From: Candidatus Pelagibacterales bacterium | Lineage (GTDB): Bacteria; Pseudomonadota; Alphaproteobacteria; TMED109 | NCBI GenBank assembly: GCA_002715265.1 | Contig: PAYS01000022.1 | Location: 1-35,131 of the forward strand | Direction: 5' to 3' | Length of the DNA: 35,131 bases | Shown: positions 10,519 to 22,555 of the stretch, in pieces | Layout of the letters: each line of letters begins with the position of its first letter | How positions within the stretch are numbered: position 1 is the stretch's first letter | Made by a program: the position numbers and the translations under genes | The notes under the pieces: model-generated | What the model saw: the letters and a program-made list of their open reading frames with translations, nothing else | The model's database searches: none | What the model was told of the DNA's origin: nothing

Positions 10519-11261
10519 AAAACAAAAATTTCTCCTGTAAGTATTTTTATGTTTTTATTATTTATATTTAAAATCAAACTTCCTTTTTCATCTATACCAT
10601 TATAAGAACCAGTTATTTTTTTATTTCCAATTTTCACTGATATTTTTGTTCCAATTTTATAAGAATATTCTTGCCAAATTTTAAATATTTCATTTAACCC
10701 TTTATTGACTAATATATCTTCAACCATATTTAAACAATTAAAAAAACATATTAATAACTCATTAGAAGTTATTTCTAATCCTTCATTTTTAAGATTAGTA
10801 GCGGGGTATATTGTATTTGAAGGATGAGATGACACATTTACACCTACTCCTATATTCAGTAGATTTCTATTATCTTTATCTACAAAACTTTCTATTAAAA
10901 TGCCTGCTAACTTAGAATTATTAACTAAGACATCATTTGGCCATTTAAGCATTGGTATTATTTTATTTTTAGAGATTAAATTAATTGCTTTTGCAAGTGC
11001 AATTGAAACAATAAAAACTGGAGCAAATACAGAATTTGAATTTTTGTTTTCCGCTTTCCGTAAATAGGAAAAATATAAATTTCCTAGAGGTGATATCCAT
11101 TCACGTCCATGCCTTCCTCTACCTTGCTTTTGTTTTTTAGCACAAACTATAGTTCCGACTTCTACACCTTGAAAAGCCATTTCTTTTAATGTTAACATTG
11201 TGGATTCTATTTCATCAAAATGAAATAATTTATAATTTATAGGTAATTTATTATTTATCAC
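10515..11261 (-). CDS. birA: Biotin--[acetyl-CoA-carboxylase] ligase (no N-terminal HTH)
   Basis: KQKQGRGRHGREWISPLGNLYFS, LKWPNDVLVNNSKLAGILIE; 248 aa, starts directly in the catalytic domain. Confidence 0.93.
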   Translation of the reverse strand: MINNKLPINYKLFHFDEIESTMLTLKEMAFQGVEVGTIVCAKKQKQGRGRHGREWISPLGNLYFSYLRKAENKNSNSVFAPVFIVSIALAKAINLISKNKIIPMLKWPNDVLVNNSKLAGILIESFVDKDNRNLLNIGVGVNVSSHPSNTIYPATNLKNEGLEITSNELLICFFNCLNMVEDILVNKGLNEIFKIWQEYSYKIGTKISVKIGNKKITGSYNGIDEKGSLILNINNKNIKILTGEIFVL

Positions 11262-12718
11262 AAAACTATAGCTTTACTTATATTAATACAAAATTCAATC
11301 AAACTATCTGCAAAAAATATAAAAGATATTACTAAAAATGCACAAAAACCTAAAACATATTTAATGTAGTTATTAGAATTTATATTTAGTAATTCTTCTG
11401 AGTCATCTAAATACATTATTTTAATAATTTTTAAATAATAATATGCAGCAACCACACTACCTAATATCCCAATAACTGCAACCCATAACATATCTCCAAT
11501 AATCAATGATCTAAAAATATAAAATTTTGCAAAAAAACCAGCTAGAGGTGGCAACCCGGCCAAAGAAAGTAGTAAAATTGTAAATGTTAATGCATAAAAT
11601 GGATGAGATTTAGATAAACCAGAAAAACTTGATATTTTATCTAATAATACTTTTTCCTTTTCCATAGATAAGATAAAAGCGAATACACCTAAAGTAGAAA
11701 CTGTATAAATAGTAATATATATAATAGAACTTTCTAAACCAATAGAAGTAGCTAAAGATAAAGATAATAATACATAACCTACATTACTAATTGTACTATA
11801 AGCCATTAGTCTTTTTATAGAAGTCTGCAATAAAGCCCCAAATGCACCAACAAAAATAGATAATATTGACATTACTATTAATATCTGCTGCCAAATAAAG
11901 GAAATTTCATAAAAAGCTATGAATAATATTCTCATCAAAACTGCAAATGCAGCTATTTTGGGAACTACAGCAAAAAAAGCAGTTATAGATGTTGGAGCAC
12001 CTTCATATACATCTGGTGTCCACATATGAAAAGGTGCAATAGAAATTTTAAATGCCATTGCAGATAAAATCATTATTATGGCAAAAACTAATAAAGGTTG
12101 ATTTAATGACATGTTTGAAAAGCTCGTAGCCAAAGTTGTAAATGACGTTGTTCCTGTTATACCAAAGATTAAAGATACACCAAATAATAAAAACCCTGAT
12201 GCAATTGCACCTAAAATGAAGTACTTTAATCCTGCTTCAGAAGAGTTTTTAGAGTCTTTTTTCATAGCTGCTAAAACATAAAGTGACAAAGACTGCAATT
12301 CTAGCCCCATATATAAAGTAATAAAATCGTTTGAAGATATCATTATTAACATACCTAAAATGGAAAATAGAACTAAAACAGGGTATTCAAAAATGAATAA
12401 CTTTTCTAAGCTTCTATATCTTTCTGAGATAGAAAAAATTAGTATTCCAGCAACTAGAACCAAAGATTTCATATAAACTACTAATTTATCTGAAACTATT
12501 AAATCATTGAAAGCTATAGTTGCTTTATAACCTCCAGATAATAATATTAAAAATGTACCCAGCAATCCAATAACTGCAAATAGAGAAAAATAAGATTGTC
12601 TTACTGCTAAAGACCCTCCTGAATAAACACCTAGAGGAATAAAAATAAGTAACCATAAAGCCAAGAATATTTCGGGTAAAGCTAATATTAAATTACTGTT
12701 ATCTATTAAAGAATTCAA
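11258..12718 (-). CDS. nuoN: NADH-quinone oxidoreductase subunit N
   Basis: Multi-TM antiporter-like subunit; SIAPFHMWTPDVYEGAPTSITAFFAVVPK. Confidence 0.96.
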   Translation of the reverse strand: MNSLIDNSNLILALPEIFLALWLLIFIPLGVYSGGSLAVRQSYFSLFAVIGLLGTFLILLSGGYKATIAFNDLIVSDKLVVYMKSLVLVAGILIFSISERYRSLEKLFIFEYPVLVLFSILGMLIMISSNDFITLYMGLELQSLSLYVLAAMKKDSKNSSEAGLKYFILGAIASGFLLFGVSLIFGITGTTSFTTLATSFSNMSLNQPLLVFAIIMILSAMAFKISIAPFHMWTPDVYEGAPTSITAFFAVVPKIAAFAVLMRILFIAFYEISFIWQQILIVMSILSIFVGAFGALLQTSIKRLMAYSTISNVGYVLLSLSLATSIGLESSIIYITIYTVSTLGVFAFILSMEKEKVLLDKISSFSGLSKSHPFYALTFTILLLSLAGLPPLAGFFAKFYIFRSLIIGDMLWVAVIGILGSVVAAYYYLKIIKIMYLDDSEELLNINSNNYIKYVLGFCAFLVISFIFFADSLIEFCINISKAIVL

Positions 12719-12735
12719 TTTTTACTCCAATACAT

Positions 12736-14229
12736 CTAATTATTATTAATAGAAATTACTAAATCTAAGTTAGAGATTAAACTTGCAACATCATCTCTAA
12801 ATTCTATAGAAAAGCTTTCTGGGTATAAACCTATCCAAAATACACCAATAATTAAGGGTATAAAAATACAAACTTCTCTATAATCTAAATCCTTTAATAA
12901 CGTTACTTTATCATTGGTAACTTTTCCAAAAATAACTCTTTTGTAAAGCCATAACATATATGCAGCCCCTAGTATCATGCCTAAACCAGTAAATAATGCT
13001 AGATATCCATTAACTTTATATGCAGCTATAAGTACTAAGACTTCTCCTACAAAACCACTAGTACCAGGTAAGCCAATTGAGGCAAGTAAAAAGATCATAA
13101 AAATTAAAGAAAATTTTGGCATCTTTTCAACAACACCACCATAATCAGAAATTAGTCTTGAGTGTTGTCTATCATATAAAACTCCTATACATAAGAAAAG
13201 TGCTGCGGATACTACTCCATGGCTAAGCATTTGAATTATAGCACCATCAATCCCTTCTTGTTGAAATGTAAATAGACCAATAATAACATAGCCCATATGA
13301 GCAACAGATGAATAAGCAATTAATTTTTTCATATCCGTTTGCATTAAAGCAACTAATGAAGCATATATTACCGCTATAACTCCTAATACAAACACAAACC
13401 CACTAAAGTACTCACTAGCATTCGGAAGCATTGGTATAGAAAAACGAATAAATCCATAACCACCAACTTTCAATAATACTCCTGCTAATATTACTGATCC
13501 AGCTGTGGGAGCCTCTACATGAGCGTCAGGAAGCCAAGTATGAAAAGGCCACATAGGTGTTTTAACTGCAAAAGAAATAAACAAAGCTGGCCAAAGTATT
13601 AATTGTAATTGGTAAGAAAAATTATGACTTAATAATTCTCTTATATCAAATGTGCCCGAATGGTATGCCATTAATATTATGGCTAGGAGAAATAAAACAG
13701 ACCCTGCTAATGTATATAAAAAGAATTTAAAAGCAGCATAAACCTTTCTAGGTCCTCCCCATATTCCTATGATAAAAAACATAGGTATTAATAATGCCTC
13801 AAAAAATATGTAAAATAATAAAAGATCTAAGGCAGAAAATGTACCAATCATTAATGATTCTAAAATCAAAAATAATATCATATACTCCTTAACTCTTATT
13901 TTAATAGATTTCCAGCTAGATAAAATACATATAGGAACTAAAAAAGCAGACAAAACTACAAATAACATTGAAATTCCATCAACCCCTAATCTGTATGATA
14001 TTCCAACAGAAGAAAAAATATTTACTTCTTCAATAAAATGAAACCCTGGATCAGTTGGAAACGTGGCCCATAAAAATATAGATAATATAAACACCACCAT
14101 AGATGTCCATAAAGTTACCATTTTACTATTTTTAACTATATTTTTTTCTTCACCATCAATTAAAGATATTATGAAAGCCCCAAATAATGGTATAAAAACC
14201 ATTAGAGATAATATCGGCCAATTAGTCAT
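12736..14229 (-). CDS. nuoM: NADH-quinone oxidoreductase subunit M
   Basis: FAVKTPMWPFHTWLPDAHVEAPTAGSVILAGVLLKVGGYGFIRF. Confidence 0.97.
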   Translation of the reverse strand: MTNWPILSLMVFIPLFGAFIISLIDGEEKNIVKNSKMVTLWTSMVVFILSIFLWATFPTDPGFHFIEEVNIFSSVGISYRLGVDGISMLFVVLSAFLVPICILSSWKSIKIRVKEYMILFLILESLMIGTFSALDLLLFYIFFEALLIPMFFIIGIWGGPRKVYAAFKFFLYTLAGSVLFLLAIILMAYHSGTFDIRELLSHNFSYQLQLILWPALFISFAVKTPMWPFHTWLPDAHVEAPTAGSVILAGVLLKVGGYGFIRFSIPMLPNASEYFSGFVFVLGVIAVIYASLVALMQTDMKKLIAYSSVAHMGYVIIGLFTFQQEGIDGAIIQMLSHGVVSAALFLCIGVLYDRQHSRLISDYGGVVEKMPKFSLIFMIFLLASIGLPGTSGFVGEVLVLIAAYKVNGYLALFTGLGMILGAAYMLWLYKRVIFGKVTNDKVTLLKDLDYREVCIFIPLIIGVFWIGLYPESFSIEFRDDVASLISNLDLVISINNN

Positions 14230-14232
14230 GTC

Positions 14233-16152
14233 CTAAACCCATCCAAAAAGTAGTAAAAATTGCCAGCTAAATATTGCGATTAATCCTATAAACATTGCGA
14301 ATGCGTAATGATAAACATAGCCTGTTTGAATAGATTTTATCCTCATAGCTATTTTTCTACACACATTGACAATTCCATCAGGGCCAAATCTATCGATAAC
14401 TCCTATATCTCCTTTTTTCCATAAAATATCACCACACTTTTTTAATGGTTGGCAGATTAAATATTCATAAACTTCATCAAACCATAATTTATTCAATGAA
14501 CATCTATATAAAAAACTGAAACGTTCACATAAAAATTGAGTAAAATTCAATCGTTTTATATACAGAACCCAAGCAATAAATATACCAATCAAAGCAACAA
14601 TAATTGGAGAGATTTTAACCCATATTGGAGCATGGTGCGCATTTTTTAAAGCCTCATGATTATCTAAAATTAATATTGTACCATGCCAAAAATCATGATG
14701 AGTATCTATCATAGGCTTTCCTAACCAACCAGAAAAAATAGCACCAATAGATAAAATTGTTAGAGGAATTAAAATTGTTAATGGAGATTCATGAGCACTA
14801 CTGATGTCACCACGAGACTTTCCATGAAAAACCATGAATAATATTTTCCAAGAATAAAAAGCAGTCAACAAAGCTGCAAGCAAACCTATGTAAAAAGCAA
14901 ACCCACCTATAATGGTATGTGATGCCCACGCGGCTTCTAAAATAATATCCTTAGAAAAAAATCCAGCAAATGGAGGAAGTCCAGCTAAAGCTAGCGAACC
15001 AATCCACATGCCTACGCAGGTGTAAGGTAAAGCCTTATATAAACCACCCATTTTTCTAATATCTTGTTCATCGGATAAGGCATGTATTACTGAACCTGCT
15101 CCCAAAAACAATAATGCTTTAAAGAAGGCATGTGTCATTAAATGAAACATTCCAGCTGAATAAGCTGAAACACCACATGCAAAAAACATGTATCCTAGTT
15201 GACTACATGTTGAATATGCAATTATTTTTTTTATATCGTTTTGAGTTATTGCTACATAAGCAGCAAAAATAGAAGTAAGGGCGCCAACAATAGTAACGAA
15301 TCCTAAAGCATAAGGGGCATATTCAAATATGGGAGAACATCTTGCAACTAAAAACACACCTGCTGTAACCATAGTAGCTGCATGAATTAACGCTGAAACA
15401 GGAGTGGGTCCTTCCATTGCATCAGCTAACCATGTATGTAATATAATTTGTGCAGACTTACCCATAGCCCCAATAAAAAGTAGAAAACAACACAGCTCTA
15501 TAATTGGAATTTCTATATTTAATAAGGAAAAAGAGTTATCTTTTATTAAAGTTACTGATTCAAATACTGTATTATAATCAAGTGAATTAAATTTAAAATA
15601 AATTAGACATATCCCCAATATTAAACCTAAATCACCTACTCTATTTACTAAAAAAGCTTTTATGGCTGCAGCATTTGCAGATTGTTTTTTGAACCAAAAA
15701 CCTATTAATAAATATGAGCATAAACCAACTCCTTCCCAGCCAAAAAATAATTGTATGAAATTATTAGAAGTAACTAGCATTAACATTGCAAAGGTAAATA
15801 GAGATAAATAAGAAAAAAATCTTGCTTGATGAGGATCACGATCCATATATCCAATTGAATATAAATGAACTAAAGTAGAAACTAACATCACTACAAAAAG
15901 CATTACAGAACTAAGCATATCTAGCTTTAACGCCCAATTTATTTGAAAATATCCAGAGTTAATCCATGTAGCTAAATTTATTACATAAGACTCTCCCAAA
16001 ATAGCATTATGTAACAAAATAATTGAAAATATAAACGATATTCCACAAAGAATTGTAGGAATGTACATAGCTCCTTTTTTTCCTATGAATTTGGGAAAAA
16101 TACCACTTAATAATGCGCCTAACAATGGAAGAAAAACTAATAATTTTAACAT
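14233..16152 (-). CDS. nuoL: NADH-quinone oxidoreductase subunit L
   Basis: ILHTWLADAMEGPTPVSALIHAATMVTAGVFLVARCSPIFE; LFFGWEGVGLCSYLLIGFW. Confidence 0.97.
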   Translation of the reverse strand: MLKLLVFLPLLGALLSGIFPKFIGKKGAMYIPTILCGISFIFSIILLHNAILGESYVINLATWINSGYFQINWALKLDMLSSVMLFVVMLVSTLVHLYSIGYMDRDPHQARFFSYLSLFTFAMLMLVTSNNFIQLFFGWEGVGLCSYLLIGFWFKKQSANAAAIKAFLVNRVGDLGLILGICLIYFKFNSLDYNTVFESVTLIKDNSFSLLNIEIPIIELCCFLLFIGAMGKSAQIILHTWLADAMEGPTPVSALIHAATMVTAGVFLVARCSPIFEYAPYALGFVTIVGALTSIFAAYVAITQNDIKKIIAYSTCSQLGYMFFACGVSAYSAGMFHLMTHAFFKALLFLGAGSVIHALSDEQDIRKMGGLYKALPYTCVGMWIGSLALAGLPPFAGFFSKDIILEAAWASHTIIGGFAFYIGLLAALLTAFYSWKILFMVFHGKSRGDISSAHESPLTILIPLTILSIGAIFSGWLGKPMIDTHHDFWHGTILILDNHEALKNAHHAPIWVKISPIIVALIGIFIAWVLYIKRLNFTQFLCERFSFLYRCSLNKLWFDEVYEYLICQPLKKCGDILWKKGDIGVIDRFGPDGIVNVCRKIAMRIKSIQTGYVYHYAFAMFIGLIAIFSWQFLLLFGWV

Positions 16153-16153
16153 A

Positions 16154-16468
16154 TTAACCCTTCATATTATTTGCATCGTCTACAGCTATAGAACCTCTAG
16201 ACCTAAAAAATACTACTAAAATTGCTAAACCTATTGCCGCTTCAGCTGCAGCTACTGTTAATACAAATAATGCAAAAACTTGTCCTAATATTAAATTTAA
16301 GTGCGTTGAAAAGGCTATAAAATTAATATTTACAGCGAGCAACATTAGTTCAATAGACATAAGAATGATTATTAAATTTTTTCTATTAAGAAATACTCCA
16401 AATATACCTATTGTGAATACTATAGAAGATAATATTAAATAATGAGCTAAAGATATATTTAACATCAC
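16154..16468 (-). CDS. nuoK: NADH-quinone oxidoreductase subunit K
   Basis: 104 aa; [34 protein letters not shown]...[17 protein letters not shown]. Confidence 0.96.
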   Translation of the reverse strand: MMLNISLAHYLILSSIVFTIGIFGVFLNRKNLIIILMSIELMLLAVNINFIAFSTHLNLILGQVFALFVLTVAAAEAAIGLAILVVFFRSRGSIAVDDANNMKG

Positions 16469-16469
16469 T

Positions 16470-17075
16470 TTAAGCCCCTTTTCCTATTTCAATATCATTT
16501 ATATTTAAAGTTTCAGATTTATTTCTTAAAACTTGCTTTGTAGCATCTTGCTTTCTAACATTATCCCTTTTTCTATGAGTTAAAACAATTGCACCAACCA
16601 TAGCTACTAATAAAATTAAACCTGCAGTTTGAAATAAATAAATATAATCTGTATATAAAACATTTCCTAATAATCTGGTATTTTCTATTTCGTTACTCAC
16701 CACACTTAAGTTAGTGCCTAAAATTTTATCTTTACCATAATGCATTCCCATAATGGAAAAAATAATTTCTGCCAATAAAACAACACCAATAATTAAACCT
16801 AGGCGAGCATTTTTCATTATTCCAGTTCTTAAAGATTTAAAATCTATATTTAACATCATTATAACAAATAGAAACAATACAGCTACAGCCCCTACATAAA
16901 CAATTAATAACAACATAGCTAAAAATTCAGCACCCATTAATACAAACAAACCAGTAGCATTAAAAAATGACAATATAAGAAAAAATACTGAGTGGACTGG
17001 ATTTTTTGCAGTAATTACAAAAACTGATGAAAAAATTAATATAAATGCAAATAAATAAAAGAATATTGATACCAT
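16470..17075 (-). CDS. nuoJ: NADH-quinone oxidoreductase subunit J
   Basis: [51 protein letters not shown]. Confidence 0.96.
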   Translation of the reverse strand: MVSIFFYLFAFILIFSSVFVITAKNPVHSVFFLILSFFNATGLFVLMGAEFLAMLLLIVYVGAVAVLFLFVIMMLNIDFKSLRTGIMKNARLGLIIGVVLLAEIIFSIMGMHYGKDKILGTNLSVVSNEIENTRLLGNVLYTDYIYLFQTAGLILLVAMVGAIVLTHRKRDNVRKQDATKQVLRNKSETLNINDIEIGKGA

Positions 17076-17096
17076 ATAATTACTTCTTTCTGAAAT

Positions 17097-17618
17097 CTAT
17101 CTATACTTTTTGTCCGATATTAAATTTTTTGATAAAACTGCTTCCCATCTATCACCATTTTCAAGGAGTTTTTCTTTATCATAGAGCAATTCTGGTCGAG
17201 TTTCCTTGGCAAATTCATAGTTTGGACCCTGAACAATAGCGTCCACTGGACAAGCTTCTTCACATAGACCACAATAAATGCACTTTGTCATGTCAATATC
17301 ATAACGAGTAGTTCTTCTACTTCCATCTTTTCTTGGTTCAGATTCAATTGTTATTGCTAGAGCCGGACACACAGCTTCACATAATTTGCAAGCTATACAT
17401 CTTTCTTCTCCACTAGCATAGCGTCTGAGAGCATGTTCTCCTCTAAATCTTGGGCTTAATGGACCTTTTTCAAAAGGATAATTAATTGTTACAGGCTTTT
17501 TGAACATGTACTTTAAAGTTAAATACATACCAGAAATAAGCTCTCCCAATATTGCAAACCAAAATGTTCTATATAATTTTTTAATCATAATCTCATACAT
17601 TTCCCGGTAATAAATCAA
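17097..17618 (-). CDS. nuoI: NADH-quinone oxidoreductase subunit I (two 4Fe-4S)
   Basis: [13 protein letters not shown] and [16 protein letters not shown]. The true start is probably the internal Met ([10 protein letters not shown], 17588), just after the nuoH stop. Confidence 0.96.
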   Translation of the reverse strand: MIYYREMYEIMIKKLYRTFWFAILGELISGMYLTLKYMFKKPVTINYPFEKGPLSPRFRGEHALRRYASGEERCIACKLCEAVCPALAITIESEPRKDGSRRTTRYDIDMTKCIYCGLCEEACPVDAIVQGPNYEFAKETRPELLYDKEKLLENGDRWEAVLSKNLISDKKYR

Positions 17619-18612
17619 ACACTATTAAAAATCCTGAAGTTAAAACCACCCATAGTAACGATAACGGTAAAAATACTTTCCAGCCAATTCGCATTAATTG
17701 ATCATATCTAAATCTAGGAAAAGTAGCCCTTACCCATAAAAATAGAAAAAGAATTAAAGAAGTTTTTCCTGCAAACCATATTATTCCAGGAACTTTATTT
17801 AATAAAGCAATATCAAATGGCGCTAGCCAACCACCTAAAAATAATATTGTGGTCATACCGCTCATCATTATCATTGCAGCATATTCCCCCAAAAAAAACA
17901 TTGCAAACAACATAGAAGAATATTCTGTGAAATATCCTCCTACTAATGATGATTCATCTTCTGGCAAATCAAACGGGGCCCTATTTGTTTCTGCTAAAGC
18001 TGATATAAAAAAAACTATAAACATAGGGAATAAAGGAAAAATAAACCAGGTATTTTGTTGAGCATATACTATTTTTCCTAAATTTAAAGAACCTACACAA
18101 ACTAAAACGGTTACTATAACTAACCCTATTGATACCTCATATGAAACCATTTGTGCAGCAGACCTTAAAGCTCCCATAAACGCATATTTTGAGTTACTTG
18201 CCCAACCAGCCATGATAATTCCGTATACCGATAGCGAAGAGATTGCAAAAAGATAAAGAATTCCTACATTTATATTTGATATTACCCAACCATCTGCTAC
18301 TGGAATAACTGCCCACGCGGCTATGGATAATCCAAATGCCACCATAGGTGCTAAAATAAATATAAATTTATTAGCTACAGTAGGAAATATTGACTCTTTC
18401 GAAAATAACTTTAATCCATCTGCCAGAGGTTGTAAGAGTCCAAAAGGACCTACAACATTAGGACCTTTTCTTAATTGAACTGCAGCAATAACTTTGCGCT
18501 CAGCATATGTAAGAAAAGCCACAATTATAAGTAAAGGAATAACTAATACCAAAATCTTGGCAAAAATCGTTATTAAAAATAAAAAAGCATCATAATTAAT
18601 AATATCTAACAT
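17593..18612 (-). CDS. nuoH: NADH-quinone oxidoreductase subunit H
   Basis: [66 protein letters not shown]. Confidence 0.97.
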   Translation of the reverse strand: MLDIINYDAFLFLITIFAKILVLVIPLLIIVAFLTYAERKVIAAVQLRKGPNVVGPFGLLQPLADGLKLFSKESIFPTVANKFIFILAPMVAFGLSIAAWAVIPVADGWVISNINVGILYLFAISSLSVYGIIMAGWASNSKYAFMGALRSAAQMVSYEVSIGLVIVTVLVCVGSLNLGKIVYAQQNTWFIFPLFPMFIVFFISALAETNRAPFDLPEDESSLVGGYFTEYSSMLFAMFFLGEYAAMIMMSGMTTILFLGGWLAPFDIALLNKVPGIIWFAGKTSLILFLFLWVRATFPRFRYDQLMRIGWKVFLPLSLLWVVLTSGFLIVFDLLPGNV

Positions 18613-18615
18613 ATA

Positions 18616-20670
18616 TCATTTACCTTGTTGTGTTATAATACATTTAGCCATTGTTTCAGACGCTCTAGAAATATTACAACTCATAAAAAAGTTTAATTTC
18701 TCGTTTGTAATCTCTTCCTTTAATAAAGAAGTTTTAGGGTCTCCAATATCATTATTTTCTGCTTTAATTAAAAAATTCTCAGTAGTAAGACCATTATTAA
18801 TTTCTGAAATCCTATTTCTCAATTCTTCTAGGTTATTATACGGTAAAGTTTTATCTATATATGAAGAAAAAGCTCTAATTATTTTCCAATCTTCTTTGGC
18901 ACTTCCTGGAGGTGAAACTGCTGCATATGCATTTTGAACTCTACCCTCTGTATTAATATAAGTAGCATTTTTTTCTGTATATGCAGATCCTGGTAAAATA
19001 ACATCTGCTAACTCAGCACCTTTATCACCATGATGGCCTTGATAAACCAAAAAAGAATCAGCATTTTTATTATTAATATCTAAATCATCTCTACCTAAAG
19101 ACCAAAGAAACTTAATTTTCCCATTTTCAAAATTATTTAAAATCTTATTGGTATTTAAAGACGTTTTTAATTTCGGCACAAACCCTATTTCAAGCCCTGC
19201 AACTATATTTGCAGTATTTTGTAATATACCAACACCATTCCATTTATCATTAAAAGCATTATGTTTTTTTGCTATCTCTCTTATTCGACCTAAAATTCCA
19301 ATAGAATCTGATCTTGTAAATATATTTTGTCCTATTATAAACAATGGTTTAGAAGATTTTATTAATTTTTTATTAAAGGAATGATCTCCTCTATAAATAC
19401 TATCAATAATGCTAGGATCGTTACCAATTTCATTAATAGGGTAAGTGCTTTTTGCTCCTCCTCCTATTCTAGCAATAAAAATTTTATTTTTCAGCCATAC
19501 TTTTCTGATTCTTGCATCCAACATAGCAGCCTCATATCTAGGCTCAGTACCTATCATAAGAATTAAATCCGATTCTTCAATACCTCTAATAGTAGGATTA
19601 AATAACCACGATGCTTTATTGTTATGCGAAATAGGCATATTAGAATTTCTTGGTCTACAATCTAAATTATCTACATTTAAAGACTTCATTAAATCTAAAA
19701 GAGATACCATTGACTCAAGACACATTTGATTTCCAGCTAAACCAGCAATTTCAGAAGAATTTATTTTAGAAACTCTATTTGCCATCAATTGGAACGCTTG
19801 CTCCCATGAACATTTTTGTAAATTACCACTACTATTTCTAATATAAGGAACATCTAGCCTTTGGTTTTTAAGGCCATCAATTGCAAATCTAGTCTTATCT
19901 GATATCCATTCCTCGTTAATATCTTCATTTAACCTTGGAAGAACTCTCAAGACTTCTCCATCTTTAGACCCAATTTGTATTGCTGAACCTAAACCGTCTA
20001 AGACATCAATAGAATTGACCTTATCTAGCTCCCAAGGTCTTGCTTTAAAAGCATAAGGAGCAGAAGTAAGTGCTCCCACCGGACATAAATCAATTATATT
20101 TCCATTTAATTCACCACCTAATCCAGATGGAGAGCTAGAAAATATCTCCATATCTTCTCCTCTTCCAACTGCTCCTAATTCATGGACACCTGCTACCTCA
20201 TCCATAAATCTTACACATCGAGTACAATGAATACATCTAGTCATAGTAGTTTTAATTAAAGGCCCAAAAGGTTTATTATCTACTGCTCTCTTGTCCTCTT
20301 CAAATCTACTCATACCCCTTCCATAATATAATGCCTGATCCTGAAGATCACACTCCCCACCTTGATCACATATAGGACAATCTAATGGATGATTAATAAG
20401 TAAAAATTCCATAACACCTTCTCTGGCCTTTTTTACTGAAGAAGATTTTGTAATGATTTTCATCCCTTCGGAAGCCGGCATTGCACAGCTAGCAACTGGC
20501 TTAGGAGATCCTTCTAATTCAACCAGACACATTCTACAATTACCCGCAATAGAAAGCCTATCATGGAAACAAAAACGAGGAATTTCTGCTCCATTTTTTT
20601 CACATGCTTGCATCAATGTAGAACCTTCTTCTACTTCTACTTCCTGACCATCTACCAATAATTTAATCAT
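18616..20670 (-). CDS. nuoG: NADH-quinone oxidoreductase subunit G
   Basis: N-terminal 2Fe-2S (CFHDRLSIAGNCRMCLVE), CPICDQGGECDLQDQ, CIHCTRCVRFMDEVAG, molybdopterin-oxidoreductase-like C-terminus. Confidence 0.96.
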   Translation of the reverse strand: MIKLLVDGQEVEVEEGSTLMQACEKNGAEIPRFCFHDRLSIAGNCRMCLVELEGSPKPVASCAMPASEGMKIITKSSSVKKAREGVMEFLLINHPLDCPICDQGGECDLQDQALYYGRGMSRFEEDKRAVDNKPFGPLIKTTMTRCIHCTRCVRFMDEVAGVHELGAVGRGEDMEIFSSSPSGLGGELNGNIIDLCPVGALTSAPYAFKARPWELDKVNSIDVLDGLGSAIQIGSKDGEVLRVLPRLNEDINEEWISDKTRFAIDGLKNQRLDVPYIRNSSGNLQKCSWEQAFQLMANRVSKINSSEIAGLAGNQMCLESMVSLLDLMKSLNVDNLDCRPRNSNMPISHNNKASWLFNPTIRGIEESDLILMIGTEPRYEAAMLDARIRKVWLKNKIFIARIGGGAKSTYPINEIGNDPSIIDSIYRGDHSFNKKLIKSSKPLFIIGQNIFTRSDSIGILGRIREIAKKHNAFNDKWNGVGILQNTANIVAGLEIGFVPKLKTSLNTNKILNNFENGKIKFLWSLGRDDLDINNKNADSFLVYQGHHGDKGAELADVILPGSAYTEKNATYINTEGRVQNAYAAVSPPGSAKEDWKIIRAFSSYIDKTLPYNNLEELRNRISEINNGLTTENFLIKAENNDIGDPKTSLLKEEITNEKLNFFMSCNISRASETMAKCIITQQGK

Positions 20671-20673
20671 AAT

Positions 20674-21960
20674 TTACTCTGCAACCTTTAATACATTATT
20701 TTTATAATCTTTAATTCTATCTTCAAGCACATATCTAAAATGTTTAATTAAACCTTGAACAGGCCAAGCCGCAGCATCTCCTAAAGCACATATCGTATGA
20801 CCTTCAATTTGATCGCAAACATTTTTTAAAATATCAATATCATGGTTTTCTGCATGACCATATATTAGTTTTTCCATTGATCGCATAACCCATCCAGTTC
20901 CTTCTCTACAAGGTGTGCACTGTCCACAAGACTCATGCTTATAAAATTTAGATAGCCTCCATATAGCCTTAATAATATCTGTTGATTTATCCATAACTAT
21001 AACGCCAGCTGTACCAAGACCTGTACCCTCATTTTTTAAAGAATCAAAGTCCATTAAAACATTATTACACACTTTGGAAGGAATTAATGGTGTAGATGAA
21101 CCTCCAGGAATTACTGCCATCAAATTAGCCCAACCACCTTTAACACCTCCTCCATATTTTTCTAAAAGTTCCTTTAGAGGAATACCCATTTCTTCCTCTA
21201 CAACACATGGTTTATTTATATGACCAGATAAACAAAAAAGTTTTGTACCAGTGTTATTTTTATTACCTATACCTGAAAACCATTCTGCACCTCTTCTTAA
21301 AATAGTAGGAACTACAGCTACAGTTTCAACATTAGAAACAGTAGTAGGACATCCATATAACCCAGCATTCGCGGGAAATGGTGGTTTTAATCTTGGCTGT
21401 CCCTTTTTACCTTCTAAACTTTCCAATAGTGCAGTTTCTTCACCACATATATACGCCCCAGCTCCTCTATGTAATGTAAGCTCAAAATCAAAACCACTCT
21501 TGCAAGCATTTTTACCTATATATCCCTTATCATATGCTTCATTTATGGCTTTGTTTAATATTTTAGCCTCATCTACAAACTCTCCCCTGATATAAATGAA
21601 ACCATGATTAGCCTTCATAGCCACACCTGCCAATAAAATCCCCTCAATTAATTTATGAGGCTCATTTCTCATAATTTCTCTGTCTTTACAGGTGCCTGGT
21701 TCACTTTCATCAGCATTAACTACGATATAATGAGGCTTAGTTTTATTTTTAGGCATAAATGACCATTTCAAACCAGTTGGAAAACCTGCCCCACCCCTTC
21801 CTCTTAATTCAGATGCTTTTACCTGTTCAATTATCCAATCAGAACCTTTAGAAATTAGATTTTTTGTATTATCCCAATCTCCTCTTTTCTCAGAAAATTT
21901 TAATGAGCTTCCTAAATGACCATGAATGTCATTAAAAATAATATCTTGTTTTGCAATCAT
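20674..21960 (-). CDS. nuoF: NADH-quinone oxidoreductase subunit F
   Basis: [50 protein letters not shown]. Confidence 0.97.
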   Translation of the reverse strand: MIAKQDIIFNDIHGHLGSSLKFSEKRGDWDNTKNLISKGSDWIIEQVKASELRGRGGAGFPTGLKWSFMPKNKTKPHYIVVNADESEPGTCKDREIMRNEPHKLIEGILLAGVAMKANHGFIYIRGEFVDEAKILNKAINEAYDKGYIGKNACKSGFDFELTLHRGAGAYICGEETALLESLEGKKGQPRLKPPFPANAGLYGCPTTVSNVETVAVVPTILRRGAEWFSGIGNKNNTGTKLFCLSGHINKPCVVEEEMGIPLKELLEKYGGGVKGGWANLMAVIPGGSSTPLIPSKVCNNVLMDFDSLKNEGTGLGTAGVIVMDKSTDIIKAIWRLSKFYKHESCGQCTPCREGTGWVMRSMEKLIYGHAENHDIDILKNVCDQIEGHTICALGDAAAWPVQGLIKHFRYVLEDRIKDYKNNVLKVAE

Positions 21961-21961
21961 T

Positions 21962-22555
21962 TTATGCTTCCTTAATAATCTGCGGTTCAGAACCTTTTCT
22001 ACCTGATTGAGGACCTTTTCTTGGTTTTTTTCCTTTAGCTAAATCATTCAAAATACCAGTCATGCTCTTTTCAGTTAAATCTTCATAATATGTGTCATTA
22101 ATTTGCACCATAGGGGCATTTGAACATGCACCTAAACACTCTACCTCCATTAAAGTAAATTGATTATCTTGTGTTGTTTCGCCATAGTTTATTCCGAGTT
22201 TCTTTTTACAAGCTTCAGTAATTTTATCACTACCCCTAAGCCAACATGGAGTAGTTCCACAAATTTGAACTAAATACTTTCCTACTGGAGCTAAATTGAA
22301 CATTGAATAAAAAGTAGCAACTTCTAATACTTTTATCATTGGAATACTTAAAATTTTTGCAACTTCATTCATAGCTTCTAGAGGTAGCCAATTATTATTT
22401 TGTCTTTGCGCAAGATCCAGTAATGGCAATAACGCACTAGCTTGTCTGTCACTTGGATATTTACTTATAATAAAATTTATCTTATCAAGGTTAGCTTTAT
22501 TAAATTTAAAGCTTTTTGGTTGAACTTCCTTAGGAGCTGGCATTCTTAAACTCAT
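21962..22555 (-). CDS. nuoE: NADH-quinone oxidoreductase subunit E
   Basis: [31 protein letters not shown]...[17 protein letters not shown]. Confidence 0.96.
   Translation of the reverse strand: MSLRMPAPKEVQPKSFKFNKANLDKINFIISKYPSDRQASALLPLLDLAQRQNNNWLPLEAMNEVAKILSIPMIKVLEVATFYSMFNLAPVGKYLVQICGTTPCWLRGSDKITEACKKKLGINYGETTQDNQFTLMEVECLGACSNAPMVQINDTYYEDLTEKSMTGILNDLAKGKKPRKGPQSGRKGSEPQIIKEA

Noticed and set aside
17045-21595. Plus-strand ORFs within nuoJ/I, nuoH, nuoG and nuoF (17045-17239, 17849-18061, 19148-19729, 20453-20647, 21251-21595)
   Set aside because: All lie opposite unambiguous Complex I genes; frames look like reverse-complement artefacts.
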